Shown here: positions 8,426 to 17,297 of the stretch, one piece after another
How the letters are laid out: every line of letters starts with the position of its first letter
How positions within the stretch are numbered: the stretch's first letter is position 1
Source: Nocardioides albertanoniae
GTDB lineage: Bacteria > Actinomycetota > Actinomycetes > Propionibacteriales > Nocardioidaceae
Direction: 5' to 3'
DNA length: 64,000 nt
Assembly: GCF_006716315.1 (NCBI RefSeq)
Contig: NZ_VFOV01000001.1
Coordinates: 4,480,501-4,544,500 of the forward strand
Made by a program: the position numbers and the translations under genes
The notes under the pieces: generated by a model
Told to the model about the DNA's origin: nothing
What the model saw: the letters and a program-made list of their open reading frames with translations, nothing else
Database searches by the model: none

Positions 8426-9453
8426 CGTTTGCACCTCTGCGTGTCGGACATGATCCAGGGAGTCGTGATGGTGGCCTCGGTCTGGATCCGGACCCCACAC
8501 AGGAAGAAGTTGAAGTAGTTGCCGTACGAGGCGGTGTTCTGGATCGCCGCGTAGTGGTTCGGCAGCTTCTGCAGGACCTGCTGAAGAGTGGCCTGCTCCT
8601 GGTTGATGCCGTTCGCCGTCTTGGTGAGCTGAGTAAGGTCGGCCGCCAGGTCTTCCCTGCCCGCCTCGACCAGTGACGCCGCGTCACGGGCGAACCGGTC
8701 GGTCTGCGCCGCTGCATCGAGGATCTGGGTGTCCTGCTGCTCGAGACCGTCGAGAAGCTTGCTGAACTGGTCGATGAGCGCCTGGATGGTCTCGCGCTTG
8801 TCATCGAGGGTGCCGACGACAGTGTTGAGGTTGCGGATCACCTCCCCGATCAGCTCCTGGCGGTTCCCGAGCGTCGTGGTGAGCGAGGCCGCCCGCTGCA
8901 CCAGCGTGGAGATGGCGGAGCTCTGCCCTTGGAGGATCTTGATCAGGTCACCGGAGAAGGCGTTGATCTGCGCCGGGGCAAGGCCCGCGAAGAGCGGCTT
9001 GAACCCGTTGAGCAGCAGGTCGAGGTCGAGGGCCGGCCTGGTCTGGGATATTGGGATGGTGTCGCCGGCCTTGATCGGTCTGGCGTCCGGGTCGGGCCGG
9101 CTGAGTTGGACGATCCGGTCGCCGATGAGGTTCCGGTACTGCACCGTGGCCTCGGTCGAGGCGTTGAGCTTCTGGTCCCGCGGGACGTCAAAGGAGACGC
9201 GCACGGTCGCGTCGCGCTGGACTGCCAGGGCCGTGACCTTGCCGACGTCCACGCCGGCGATCCGGACCGAGTCGCCCTTTTGGAGACCCGACACGTTGGC
9301 GAAGACGGCATCGTACGTAACCCGGTCGCCGGGGCGATGCGCGGCCGTCACCACACCGACCCAGTAGGTGAACAGCGCCGCGACCACCAAGAAGATTCCG
9401 AACTTGATCAGGTCGGAACGCTCCCGGCGCCGAAGTTTACTGTTGCTGGTCAC
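8422..9453 (-). CDS. mceB: Mce family protein, MceB position
   Basis: MCE protein of 343 residues with an N-terminal membrane anchor (LIKFGIFLVVAALFTYWVGVV), an MCE domain at about 42-120 (GLQKGDSVRIAGVDVGKV) and a helical domain. The C-terminus contains CGVRIQTEATITTPWIMSD, a segment common in MceB proteins. The start shares ATGA with the mceA stop. Confidence 0.9.
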   Translation of the reverse strand: MTSNSKLRRRERSDLIKFGIFLVVAALFTYWVGVVTAAHRPGDRVTYDAVFANVSGLQKGDSVRIAGVDVGKVTALAVQRDATVRVSFDVPRDQKLNASTEATVQYRNLIGDRIVQLSRPDPDARPIKAGDTIPISQTRPALDLDLLLNGFKPLFAGLAPAQINAFSGDLIKILQGQSSAISTLVQRAASLTTTLGNRQELIGEVIRNLNTVVGTLDDKRETIQALIDQFSKLLDGLEQQDTQILDAAAQTDRFARDAASLVEAGREDLAADLTQLTKTANGINQEQATLQQVLQKLPNHYAAIQNTASYGNYFNFFLCGVRIQTEATITTPWIMSDTQRCKR

Positions 9454-10625
9454 TGTTTACCTCCTGCGGCGTTGGCGCCACCGGCCAGCAGGCCGAGCAG
9501 CGTGGTGAGCGTGTTCTCCTGGACCGTGGGCTGCTTGCCCGCGTAGGGGTTGGCGCCGGTTGCGAAGGTCGGCACCGCAGCCTGTGCCTCCTCCTCGGTG
9601 ACGTACGGAAGCCCGTAGCACTCGGGAGACCTGGTGTCGCCGATCTTCGGCAGGTTGCGCTCGTACGTGTATGGATCGCGACCCGGGACGATGCGGGTGA
9701 TCGTGGTGATTCCCGGATGTGTGCCGCCGACGGCGGCCTCGGCGAGCTTGTTGGCCGAGGCGAGGCCGAGGATCGTGCACGGGAGCTCCGGCGAGTAGCG
9801 CTCGACTACGTCAGCGACCGGGGCGGTCAGCTTCAACGTGGTGGTCAGCCGCCTACCCGAGCTGTCCAGCAGCTGGCTCGCGCTGTTGTCGAAGGAGTAC
9901 AGGCTGACCTCGAAGGCGTGCAGCGACTTCTGCTGGGTGGTCAGGGTCCTGCTGGTCACCGCAGCCTTGTCGGCCAGGGCCACCAGGTCGGGCCGCGCGG
10001 TGTCGTAGGTCTGAGCGACGCTCGCGCCCGACCTGATGTCGCTGGTGAGGGTGCTCAGATAGGGGTTGAACGAGGTGAGGTAGCCGTTGGTCTGGGTGAT
10101 CAGGAGCCCGATGTCCTCGCCGCGCTGGTCGACCGCCTGCGAGACGGCGGTGAGCGCGGCCGCGACCTCGGCAGGCTTGGCCGTGTCCAGTACCTGAGTG
10201 AGGTTCTCGAACGCCTCGTCGACCTCGACCGTGACCCGGTCGGCGTCGATCGTGGACCCGGCCTGGATCCGCTCGGCGCCCGGCTCACCGGGGTTGAGCT
10301 GGATGTACTTTGCTCCGAACGCTGTCGGCGGGACGATCTCGGCGGTGGTGTCGCTGGAGATCTGATTGAGCTCGTCCTGGTCGATTTCGAGCTGGATCGA
10401 GACCCCGTCGCCGGCGTCATGGTCGACCGAACCGACCCGGCCGATCACCACACCTCGGAGTTTGACCGCTGCCCCCGGGGCCAAAGTCAGACCGGCCCGG
10501 TCGGAGGAGACGGTGAGCGGGACGGTGGAGCGGAAGACGCCCTCATAGCTGGCGACGGTGCCGACGATCAGCGCGAGGATCAGCGCGATGAAGGTGAGGC
10601 CGTACGTGACGTGACGATCAACCAT
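9450..10625 (-). CDS. mceA: Mce family protein, MceA position
   Basis: First MCE protein of the cluster, 391 residues. It has an N-terminal transmembrane segment (LTFIALILALIVGTVASY), an MCE domain (about 35-115, GLTLAPGAAVKLRGVVIGRV), a long helical part and a C-terminal region with paired Cys (SPELPCTILGL, SPECYGLPY) typical of MceA. The ATG lies 6 bases after the yrbEB stop. The gene order yrbEA-yrbEB-mceABCDEF is the classical one. Confidence 0.92.
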   Translation of the reverse strand: MVDRHVTYGLTFIALILALIVGTVASYEGVFRSTVPLTVSSDRAGLTLAPGAAVKLRGVVIGRVGSVDHDAGDGVSIQLEIDQDELNQISSDTTAEIVPPTAFGAKYIQLNPGEPGAERIQAGSTIDADRVTVEVDEAFENLTQVLDTAKPAEVAAALTAVSQAVDQRGEDIGLLITQTNGYLTSFNPYLSTLTSDIRSGASVAQTYDTARPDLVALADKAAVTSRTLTTQQKSLHAFEVSLYSFDNSASQLLDSSGRRLTTTLKLTAPVADVVERYSPELPCTILGLASANKLAEAAVGGTHPGITTITRIVPGRDPYTYERNLPKIGDTRSPECYGLPYVTEEEAQAAVPTFATGANPYAGKQPTVQENTLTTLLGLLAGGANAAGGKQ

Positions 10626-10631
10626 GCCCGA

Positions 10632-11435
10632 TCACCCCGCGATGTGGACCGACGGACCGCCCCAGATGGCGATGCCGAAGATCAGGTCGACGAACATGAT
10701 GGCGATGAGGGCCGACCGCACGGCGCGGCCGACGGCACGGCCGACGCCGGCGGGTCCGCCCGCGGCCTTGAATCCGTGGTAGCAGCACACCGAGACCACG
10801 ACCAGCGCCATGATCGTGACCTTCAACATGGACAGGAACAGGTCGCCGGGGATCAGGAAGGTGTCGAAGTAGTGCTGGTAGGTACCCGGTGCCTCGTCGT
10901 AGCCGACGGTCACCACGAGCCGGGTCGCCAGCCAGCACATCATCACCGCGATGGCGTACAGCGGGATGACCGCGATGAGCCCGGCCATGATCCGGGTGGT
11001 GACCAGGTAGGGCACCGGCGGCACCGCCATCACCTCGAGCGCATCGATCTCTTCTGAGACCCGCATCGCGCCGATCTGGGCGGTGAAGCCCGCGCCGACG
11101 GTCGCGGTGAGCGCGATCCCGGCGATGATCGGAGCCACCTCGCGGGTGTTGAAGTACGCCGAGAAGAATCCCGACAGCGCGGAGACGCCGATGTTGTCGA
11201 AGGAGGTGTACGCCTGCAGGCCGACCTCGATGCCCGACGCCGCGGTGAGAAACCCGATCACGAGAACGGTCCCGCCGATCAGTGCCAAGGCCCCGGTTCC
11301 CATCGCGACCTCGGCCAGGAGCCGGACGACTTCCTTGCGGTAGCGGTGGAAGGCATGAGGGACGTGGGAGTAGGCGCGTGCATGGAAGGCGAGCTGCTCG
11401 CCGAGCTCGCGGAGTGCTGATGCGTTGACCGCCAT
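10632..11435 (-). CDS. yrbEB: YrbE/MlaE-type permease B of the Mce transporter
   Basis: Integral membrane permease of 267 residues with about five transmembrane helices. Family features include the EVAPIIAGIALTATVGAGFTAQIGAMRVSEEIDALEVM region; these conserved Glu/Asp residues form the coupling helix that contacts the ATPase. A second conserved loop is YHGFKAAGGPAGVGRAV. It pairs with the YrbEA protein to make the membrane channel driven by MceG. The gene starts two bases after the upstream permease stop codon begins, so the two are tightly coupled. Confidence 0.92.
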   Translation of the reverse strand: MAVNASALRELGEQLAFHARAYSHVPHAFHRYRKEVVRLLAEVAMGTGALALIGGTVLVIGFLTAASGIEVGLQAYTSFDNIGVSALSGFFSAYFNTREVAPIIAGIALTATVGAGFTAQIGAMRVSEEIDALEVMAVPPVPYLVTTRIMAGLIAVIPLYAIAVMMCWLATRLVVTVGYDEAPGTYQHYFDTFLIPGDLFLSMLKVTIMALVVVSVCCYHGFKAAGGPAGVGRAVGRAVRSALIAIMFVDLIFGIAIWGGPSVHIAG

Positions 11436-11436
11436 C

Positions 11437-12291
11437 TCAGGCTCCCAACTTGAACTGGAGGAACAGGGTGCTGATCACGCTGTTGGCGGCGAACAGAAGC
11501 ATGAACGCGAACACGACTGTCTGGTTCACCGCTTCCCCGACGCCCTTGGGGCCGCCCTTGGCGTTGAGGCCCAGGTAGCAGGCAGTCAACCCGGCCAGCA
11601 GTCCGAAGATCGCGGCTTTCGCCTCAGCTGCGATGAAGTCTGACAAGCCCACGAGAAGGGTGAGGTCGTTGAGGTAGAGCCCTGGGGTCGCGCCCTGCAG
11701 CACCACCGAGAAGAAGTAGCCGCCGACCAGGCCGACGACGGTCACCAGTCCGTTGAGGGCGATGCCCACCAGGGTCGAGGCGGCCACGCGCGGCACGACG
11801 AGCCGGTGGATCGGGTCGATCCCGAGCGTGGTCATCGCGTCGATCTCCTCGCGGATCTTGCGGGAGCCCAGGTCCGCGCAGATCGCGGTCGCCCCGGCAC
11901 CGGCGACGACCAGGACGCTGACGATCGGACCGATCTCACGGACGACGGCGACGGCGGCCCCGGCCCCGGCGAGGTCGACCGCGCCGATCTCGATCAGGAG
12001 CTGGTTGACCTGGAAGATGATGACGACGCAGAACGGGATCGCGACCAGGAGCGCGGGCCAGAACGAGACGGTCGTGATGAACCAGGCCTGGGAGACGAAC
12101 TCGCGGAACTGGAAGCTGTGCGTGAACCCCTTGCGGAAGACCGAGACGACGAAAGCGTAGAAGTCGCCGAAGGACGCCAGAGCCTTGAAGAGGGCGTTCG
12201 ACTGGAGCGCCTCGGCGGCGATCCGCTGACGCTCGGGCGTCATGCCGCGGGGACCGGACGGCTCCATCCGGTCTGTCTGGGTGGCCGTCAT
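11437..12291 (-). CDS. yrbEA: YrbE/MlaE-type permease A of the Mce transporter
   Basis: Membrane permease of 284 residues with multiple hydrophobic segments and the MlaE-family loop KIREEIDAMTTLGIDPIHRL. A second conserved loop is LNAKGGPKGVGEAVNQTVV. A much longer frame continues upstream, but that part is antisense-like Arg/Pro-rich shadow sequence. The ATG at 12291 shares ATGA with the stop of the GMC oxidase gene, so permease translation is directly coupled to the oxidase. Confidence 0.92.
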   Translation of the reverse strand: MTATQTDRMEPSGPRGMTPERQRIAAEALQSNALFKALASFGDFYAFVVSVFRKGFTHSFQFREFVSQAWFITTVSFWPALLVAIPFCVVIIFQVNQLLIEIGAVDLAGAGAAVAVVREIGPIVSVLVVAGAGATAICADLGSRKIREEIDAMTTLGIDPIHRLVVPRVAASTLVGIALNGLVTVVGLVGGYFFSVVLQGATPGLYLNDLTLLVGLSDFIAAEAKAAIFGLLAGLTACYLGLNAKGGPKGVGEAVNQTVVFAFMLLFAANSVISTLFLQFKLGA

Positions 12292-14078
12292 GAAGCGGCC
12301 CGACCGTTGATCTCGACCACCGGAAGCCGCAACGCGGCCGGCGCCTCGGCCGGCACCATCGGCTGCTTCGGGCCGACCGGCGCGATCCGCTCGTATGCGG
12401 CACCGAGCGGCGGGCGCAGGTCGGTCTCGCCCTTGTTCGGCCACAAGGACATGGCGCGCTCGGCCTGCGCGGTGATGGTCAGGCTCGGGTTCACGCCGAG
12501 GTTGGCGGAGATCGTCGAGCCGTCGGTGATGTGCAGCCCAGGGTGGCCGTGGACGCGGTGGTAGGGGTCGACGACGCCGCTCTCGGCGCTGTCCCCGATG
12601 ACGCAGCCACCAAGGAAGTGGGCCGTCATCGGGATGTTGAAGATCTCGCCGATGCTCGAGAACGGCCGGCCGTCGATCTTCTCGCTGATGCTGCGGATCG
12701 CCTGGTTGGCGACCGGGATCCAGGTCGGGTTCGGCTCGCCGTGGCCCTGCTTCGAGGACAGCCGCAGCGCCCCGCGACCGAAGCGCCGCTTCTTGCCGAA
12801 GACGGTGATCGAGTTGTCGCTGGTCTGCATGACCAAGGCGATGACCGTACGCTCCGCCCAGGTGCGGATCCCCAGGTAGTGACCGAGGAACTGGACGGGG
12901 TGGCGCAGGATCTGGCCGATCCACTTCAGCGCCCTGGGCACCCGGCCGCCGCCGTCGGTCATGACGGTGGTGAGCAACCCCATGAACCCGGAGCCGGCGC
13001 CGTAGCGCACCGGCTCGATGTGGGTGTGGTCGTTGGGGTGGATCGAGCTGGTGATGGCGACGCCGCGGTTGAGGTCGCCGTCGATCCGGGCTCCGGGCCG
13101 CATGCTCGCGGTGCACAGCGCTTCGGAGTTCGTGCGGGTCAGCTCACCGAGCCGGTCCGAGAGGCCGGGTAGGAGCCCGCGCTGCTTCATGGTGTGCAGC
13201 AGCTCCTGCGTACCCCAGGTGCCGGCAGCGATGATGACCTGGTCGGCCGTGATCGTGTGCGCGGTGCGGCGGCGCGAGCCGCCCGACTCGTGAACCGCGA
13301 TGCGGTAGCCGCAGTCGTACGGGGTGATGCTGTCGACGGTGGTGAGCTCCCGCACCTCGGCACCACCCCGCTCGGCGAGATGGAGGTAGTTCTTCAGCAG
13401 CGTGTTCTTCGCGTTGTGCCGACATCCGGTCATGCACTCGCCGCACTCCAGACAACCGGTGCGGTCGGGGCCGACCCCGCCGAAGTACGGGTCGGCGACC
13501 GTTACGCCCGGCTCCAACGTGTCACCGCGACCGAAGAAGACCCCGACCGGCGCGGGACCGTAGGTGTCGGCCACGCCGAGCTCGGCGGCGACCTCGCCCA
13601 TGATCTCGTCGGGCCGGGTGGTCGTCGGGTTGGGCCGGACCCCGAGCATGCGTTTTGCCTGGTCGTAGTAGGGAGCCAGCTCGTCGCGCCAGTCGGTGAT
13701 GTGGGACCACTGAGCGTCGCGGTAGAACGCGTCCGAGCGCGGCTCGTAGAGCGTGTTCGCGTACACCAGCGACCCACCGCCCACGCCGGCGCCGGCCAGC
13801 ACGACCACGTCGCGGAGGAGCCGGATGCGCTGGATCCCGAAGCAGCCGATCCGAGGCGCGAACAGGAACCTCCGGGCATCCCAGGAGGTCGCCGCGAAGT
13901 CCTCGTCGCGGAACCGGCGACCGGCCTCGAGCACCAGCACCCGGTAGCCCTTCTCGACCAGTCGCAGAGCGGCGACCGAGCCGCCGAAGCCGGAGCCGAC
14001 CACGACGACGTCGTAGACCTGTTCAGGGCTCGATGCGTTCACCGGAACATCACTTTCAGTCCTTTGGAAACGTGTCAC
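12288..14078 (-). CDS. GMC oxidoreductase, cholesterol-oxidase (ChoD)-like
   Basis: FAD-dependent oxidase/dehydrogenase of about 596 residues. The dinucleotide-binding motif VVVGSGFGGSVAALRL is near the N-terminus. A cysteine-rich segment CLECGECMTGCRHNAKNTL and the C-terminal GMC motif with GCVIGDSAESGVVDPYHRV and ITDGSTI follow. The Cys-rich insert and the C-terminus resemble mycobacterial ChoD rather than the secreted ChoE/ChoM type, and no signal peptide is visible, so the enzyme is probably cytoplasmic. GTG 14078 is used; GTG 14042 is an alternative start nearer the Rossmann motif. It is the first gene of the mce operon, suggesting that the imported lipid is a 3-hydroxysteroid or a related alcohol. 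Substrate is inference. Confidence 0.85.
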   Translation of the reverse strand: MTRFQRTESDVPVNASSPEQVYDVVVVGSGFGGSVAALRLVEKGYRVLVLEAGRRFRDEDFAATSWDARRFLFAPRIGCFGIQRIRLLRDVVVLAGAGVGGGSLVYANTLYEPRSDAFYRDAQWSHITDWRDELAPYYDQAKRMLGVRPNPTTTRPDEIMGEVAAELGVADTYGPAPVGVFFGRGDTLEPGVTVADPYFGGVGPDRTGCLECGECMTGCRHNAKNTLLKNYLHLAERGGAEVRELTTVDSITPYDCGYRIAVHESGGSRRRTAHTITADQVIIAAGTWGTQELLHTMKQRGLLPGLSDRLGELTRTNSEALCTASMRPGARIDGDLNRGVAITSSIHPNDHTHIEPVRYGAGSGFMGLLTTVMTDGGGRVPRALKWIGQILRHPVQFLGHYLGIRTWAERTVIALVMQTSDNSITVFGKKRRFGRGALRLSSKQGHGEPNPTWIPVANQAIRSISEKIDGRPFSSIGEIFNIPMTAHFLGGCVIGDSAESGVVDPYHRVHGHPGLHITDGSTISANLGVNPSLTITAQAERAMSLWPNKGETDLRPPLGAAYERIAPVGPKQPMVPAEAPAALRLPVVEINGRAAS

Positions 14079-14298
14079 CCGTCACATGACTGGGCTTGCG
14101 AAGTTCAACACCGGGCTCGCGGAGACCTCTTGTAGGCAGCACCAAATATGGGCGCCCGGACTGTGCAACACGACAACCGCTCCATGCCTTTCCGCAAACT
14201 AGGCCGTGCCGCAGCACTGACGCGATCACGACGTGGCCGGGGTCACAAATTGGGCTAGCCTGGCAAGCCAGCGCTACCCAATCCGGGAGGGATTTCAG

Positions 14299-15540
14299 TT
14301 GTCCATCGATGCTCTTCCCGCCGATTTCGCCACCTGGCTCCCCCGGTTCGTCGCCGACGAATTGCGCCCGGAGATGGTCGAACGGTGGGTCACCCGGACC
14401 AGCAGCGCGATCCGGCGCGAGTTGCCCGAACTCGCCTCGGCGCCGGATTTTTTCGCGCTCCTGGAGGACGCCGTCAGGGAGCACTGGCTTGCTTTCCTAG
14501 CGGCCTTCGGCCAACCCGATTTCCACGCCCACCTGCCTAAAGCGGGCAGTCAATTGGCTCGTGAGGTCGCCGGCCGTCAACTGCCGCTGGAGCTTCTGAT
14601 CAAGATGTACAGAGTGGCTCAGCAGGAGTCATGGCACTACGTCACCGGCGTCGTCAACGCACTGCCGACCGACCAGATCGACCATGCTGCGCTGCTCATT
14701 TTCTTCTGGGGCCGCGCGAGCTCATGGATCGACGGAGCGATCACAGACTCCACCGAGATCTTCCATGCCGAGAGTTCCCGCCGCACCAAGGGCGTGGCGG
14801 CGAGGCAGTACGAAGTCGTGAAGGCCCTCTTGGCTAACGAGCCCACCGACCCCCGGCGCGCCTCGGCCGCTCTGGGCGGCTATCCGATGTCGGTGAGGCA
14901 CACCGCCTTGATCCTGGAGACCGCCGACGCTTATGCCATCGACGGGCTCGAACGTATCGTCCACGAGGTAGCGAGCCTACTCGGCGGGAGTAGTCCTCTT
15001 GTAGTCCACCCCGGCGGCCGTCAACTGTGGGCCTGGATCGGCACGCGTGACCAGCCGGATCTAGGCGGTCTCGAGAACCTCGCCCCCGACCTGGTGAGCA
15101 TCAGCGCAGCACTGTACGCCGGCACACCCGCCCCCGGCCAGGCGGGGTTCGTCAGCAGCCACGATGATGCCCGACGCACCCTTGAGGCCGCCACGAGTGG
15201 CGGTGGATCAGCAGCTGTCATGCGCTACGAGCAGATCGAGCTCCTTGCGCTGCTCGGCTGCAGTCCCGAGGTCGACCGGTTCGTCGATCGTGTGCTGGGG
15301 CCGCTGGGTTCATCCGATGAGCCGACGGCACGGATACGCGAAACGGTTCTAGCCTTCCTGTCACACGGTGGAAGCGTGGAGGACACAGCCGAGGAACTCT
15401 GCGTGCACCGCAACACCATCCGGTATCGGCTTGGCCGGGCGGAGGATCTACTGGACCGGCCGGTAGCCAAGACCGGGGACGAGCTCCGGCTGGCGATCCA
15501 GCACCGGGAGCTGTTTCATTCACCTGACAACCTGGCCTGA
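14299..15540 (+). CDS. PucR/CdaR-family transcriptional regulator
   Basis: Regulator of 413 residues. It has an N-terminal all-helical sensor region (RsbT-like, about residues 20-160), a central GGDEF-like/CdaR domain and a C-terminal PucR helix-turn-helix with the family motif LCVHRNTIRYRLGRAEDLL followed by a short tail. I chose TTG 14299 because GGGAGGG sits 7 bases upstream; an in-frame GTG at 14233 has no such site. It is transcribed divergently from the GMC-mce operon, so it is the likely regulator of that operon. The inducer is unknown. Confidence 0.85.
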   Translation: MSIDALPADFATWLPRFVADELRPEMVERWVTRTSSAIRRELPELASAPDFFALLEDAVREHWLAFLAAFGQPDFHAHLPKAGSQLAREVAGRQLPLELLIKMYRVAQQESWHYVTGVVNALPTDQIDHAALLIFFWGRASSWIDGAITDSTEIFHAESSRRTKGVAARQYEVVKALLANEPTDPRRASAALGGYPMSVRHTALILETADAYAIDGLERIVHEVASLLGGSSPLVVHPGGRQLWAWIGTRDQPDLGGLENLAPDLVSISAALYAGTPAPGQAGFVSSHDDARRTLEAATSGGGSAAVMRYEQIELLALLGCSPEVDRFVDRVLGPLGSSDEPTARIRETVLAFLSHGGSVEDTAEELCVHRNTIRYRLGRAEDLLDRPVAKTGDELRLAIQHRELFHSPDNLA

Positions 15541-15689
15541 GCCGCCGCGATCCGAAGACCACCGCCGCCGACGCCAAGCACGACTCGCCCAATTGACCCT
15601 GATCGACTGCGAGACCATCATGACCCCAACCTTCACCCGGGCGTCCTAACCCAACTGTCACCATTACGTGCAGCAGTCCCGAAGGGCCT

Positions 15690-15790
15690 GATGTACCGGC
15701 CCGAGGTCCGGCTGCAGCTCAAACGCGTGTTCTTCCTCCCCGCGTTCGCCGCCCTGGAGGACCCAACCAGTCGGGCCTACTACGGACCGC
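15690..15790 (+). pseudogene. Possible IS110-family transposase fragment
   Basis: A reading frame without a start carries VRLQLKRVFFLPAFAALEDP followed by TSRAYY. This resembles the C-terminal part of IS110/IS116 transposases, which have an A-F-x-A-L-x-D-P-x-S-R-x-Y-Y box. The frame then stops within the opposite-strand end of the acyltransferase gene. No ends or other transposase domains were found. It is probably a scar of an insertion that formed the junction between the regulator and the P450 cluster. Confidence 0.45.
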
Positions 15791-16574
15791 TCTGTGACGC
15801 ATCTAGGCATCGCAGTTGCTGGCGGGCGAAGTCGTCGCGTGACCGCTTGTGATCGTCACCACCCACGTGCAAGTCGAGCGACGGAGACAGACCGGTGCCG
15901 CGCCCGTCCGACAATTGCTCCAACATTCGGGCAAGCGTGTCGGCCAGCCGACGTGTTCCTGCGCTGACCGCTTCAGGCTCAAGTCCTTGCTCTCTGAGAT
16001 CGGTAAGGTCCAGCGGACGACCGACGTTGATACTGACGGTCGTCCGCTTGAACAGCCTCGGGCGCCGGCTATAGGCGGGCAGGATCTCTTGAGCGCCTCG
16101 TTGCACCACCGGAATCAACGGTGCTCCTGACTCGAGTGCCAGCCGCACCGCTCCTGTCTTGAGATCCATCATGCGGCCGTCGGGGTCTCTCGTAATCGAT
16201 CCTTCGGGATAGATGACAAGAAGCGCACCGCCGCGGAGAGATGTCAAGGCGGCGCCGAATCCGTCCGCGCCACGAGAACGGTCAACCTCCACATGCCCGG
16301 CGGCACGGAACCACCACCCCACGATGCGCTCGCCGAACAGACTGCTCTTGGCAAGGAATGCCGGAGTCCTTCCGTTCGCGAGCACCATCTCGGCAATGAG
16401 CAGCGGGTCAACATGGGAAACGTGGTTCACGGCGAGCACCACGCCGCCGCTGGATGGGATCTGTTCAACGCCATGCCAGTCCCGACGGCGCACCAAGACC
16501 AACGCCGGCTTGCAGACCAAGAACGCGATCCACCACGCCACGCCCCACCCAGGTAGAAACGCAGGTAACCTCAC
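15780..16574 (-). CDS. 1-acyl-sn-glycerol-3-phosphate acyltransferase family protein (PlsC-like)
   Basis: Acyl-CoA-dependent acyltransferase of 264 residues. The H-x4-D catalytic box NHVSHVD lies near residues 48-54 and the substrate-binding YPEGSITRD near 123, both characteristic of PlsC. One hydrophobic segment near the N-terminus (WGVAWWIAFLVCKPALVLV) would tether it to the membrane. The GTG start shares GTGA with the thioesterase stop; longer forms upstream lie inside that gene. Being the last gene of the P450 cluster suggests that oxidised or activated fatty acyl chains end up esterified. The final residues are antisense to an IS110-like fragment, so the extreme C-terminus may not be original. 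Confidence 0.85.
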   Translation of the reverse strand: MRLPAFLPGWGVAWWIAFLVCKPALVLVRRRDWHGVEQIPSSGGVVLAVNHVSHVDPLLIAEMVLANGRTPAFLAKSSLFGERIVGWWFRAAGHVEVDRSRGADGFGAALTSLRGGALLVIYPEGSITRDPDGRMMDLKTGAVRLALESGAPLIPVVQRGAQEILPAYSRRPRLFKRTTVSINVGRPLDLTDLREQGLEPEAVSAGTRRLADTLARMLEQLSDGRGTGLSPSLDLHVGGDDHKRSRDDFARQQLRCLDASQSGP

Positions 16575-17242
16575 TGGACCTCCACCGATGGCTGGCTGTG
16601 CACGTAGGACACCGCTACTGAACTGGGCACGTTGCTCGGACCTCTCGGATCTCTCATCTGCAGGTCGCATTCGCCGGGGCTCATTCCTTGTCCAGCGTTC
16701 GCGGCGAAATGTTCAGCACCGACGACCACGAAGGTGGCCTCGGCGGATCCGACCCCCCGTCCATTGTCGTCCCGCGCCTCGGCGTGGAGCAGCAGCCGTC
16801 GTCCTTCCCGTTGGGCCACGTTGGCGCAGAAGGTGTACGGCTGGCGCAACCGGAACGGTGCTCGGTACTCGACGGTAAGGCTGCGAGTGACGGCGAGCGA
16901 TCCGACCGTGTAGAGCACGAACCCAAACAAGTCGTCGAACGCGAGTGCGACCGCTCCTCCATGCGCGATACCTGGGGCTCCTACATGCGCCTCGTCGAAG
17001 CAGTGGACTGCTTCGACTCCCGACGCGGTGCGGACCGCACGCAGATGCAGGCCGGCCGGATTATCCGGCCCGCATCCGGCGCAATCCGGCGAGTGCGGGG
17101 GCAGCGTCTGGCCGATCCCCACCGGGCGCTGACCGGCGAGGTGCGCCGCCCAGCGAGAGATCACTCCCCCCTCGCGGGATACGTCGCCTTCGCTACCGCC
17201 AACGGGCGTCATCTGGTTGCTGTGCTTCCCAATCGCCGTCAT
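16571..17242 (-). CDS. PaaI-type hotdog-fold thioesterase
   Basis: Predicted acyl-CoA thioesterase of 223 residues. The hotdog domain shows CAGCGPDNPAGLHLRAV, the active-site-bearing VGAPGIAHGGAVALAFDDLF and AVTRSLTVEYRAPFRLRQPY. The N-terminal 50 residues and the last 40 are extra to the fold. The ATG at 17242 is chosen because upstream sequence in the frame overlaps the acyl-CoA ligase. It is closely similar in motif order to the thioesterase at 32.3 kb. It probably releases free acid from acyl-CoA made by the neighbouring ligase, or proofreads it. Confidence 0.85.
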   Translation of the reverse strand: MTAIGKHSNQMTPVGGSEGDVSREGGVISRWAAHLAGQRPVGIGQTLPPHSPDCAGCGPDNPAGLHLRAVRTASGVEAVHCFDEAHVGAPGIAHGGAVALAFDDLFGFVLYTVGSLAVTRSLTVEYRAPFRLRQPYTFCANVAQREGRRLLLHAEARDDNGRGVGSAEATFVVVGAEHFAANAGQGMSPGECDLQMRDPRGPSNVPSSVAVSYVHSQPSVEVQ

Positions 17243-17297
17243 CCGTGTCACTTCTCTATTCGTCGGGCTTCGAGTTGTCCGAGTGAAGCGATACTTC

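Noticed and set aside
2009..11057. Long plus-strand frames opposite the mce genes (for example 5797-7113 and 9717-11057)
   Set aside because: They are GC-frame shadows of coding genes on the minus strand, with no domain motifs and no ribosome sites.
11437..13116. A 559-residue frame containing the YrbEA permease with a long N-terminal extension
   Set aside because: The extension is Arg/Pro/His-rich shadow sequence of the GMC oxidase on the same strand; the ATG at 12291 with ATGA coupling is the real start.
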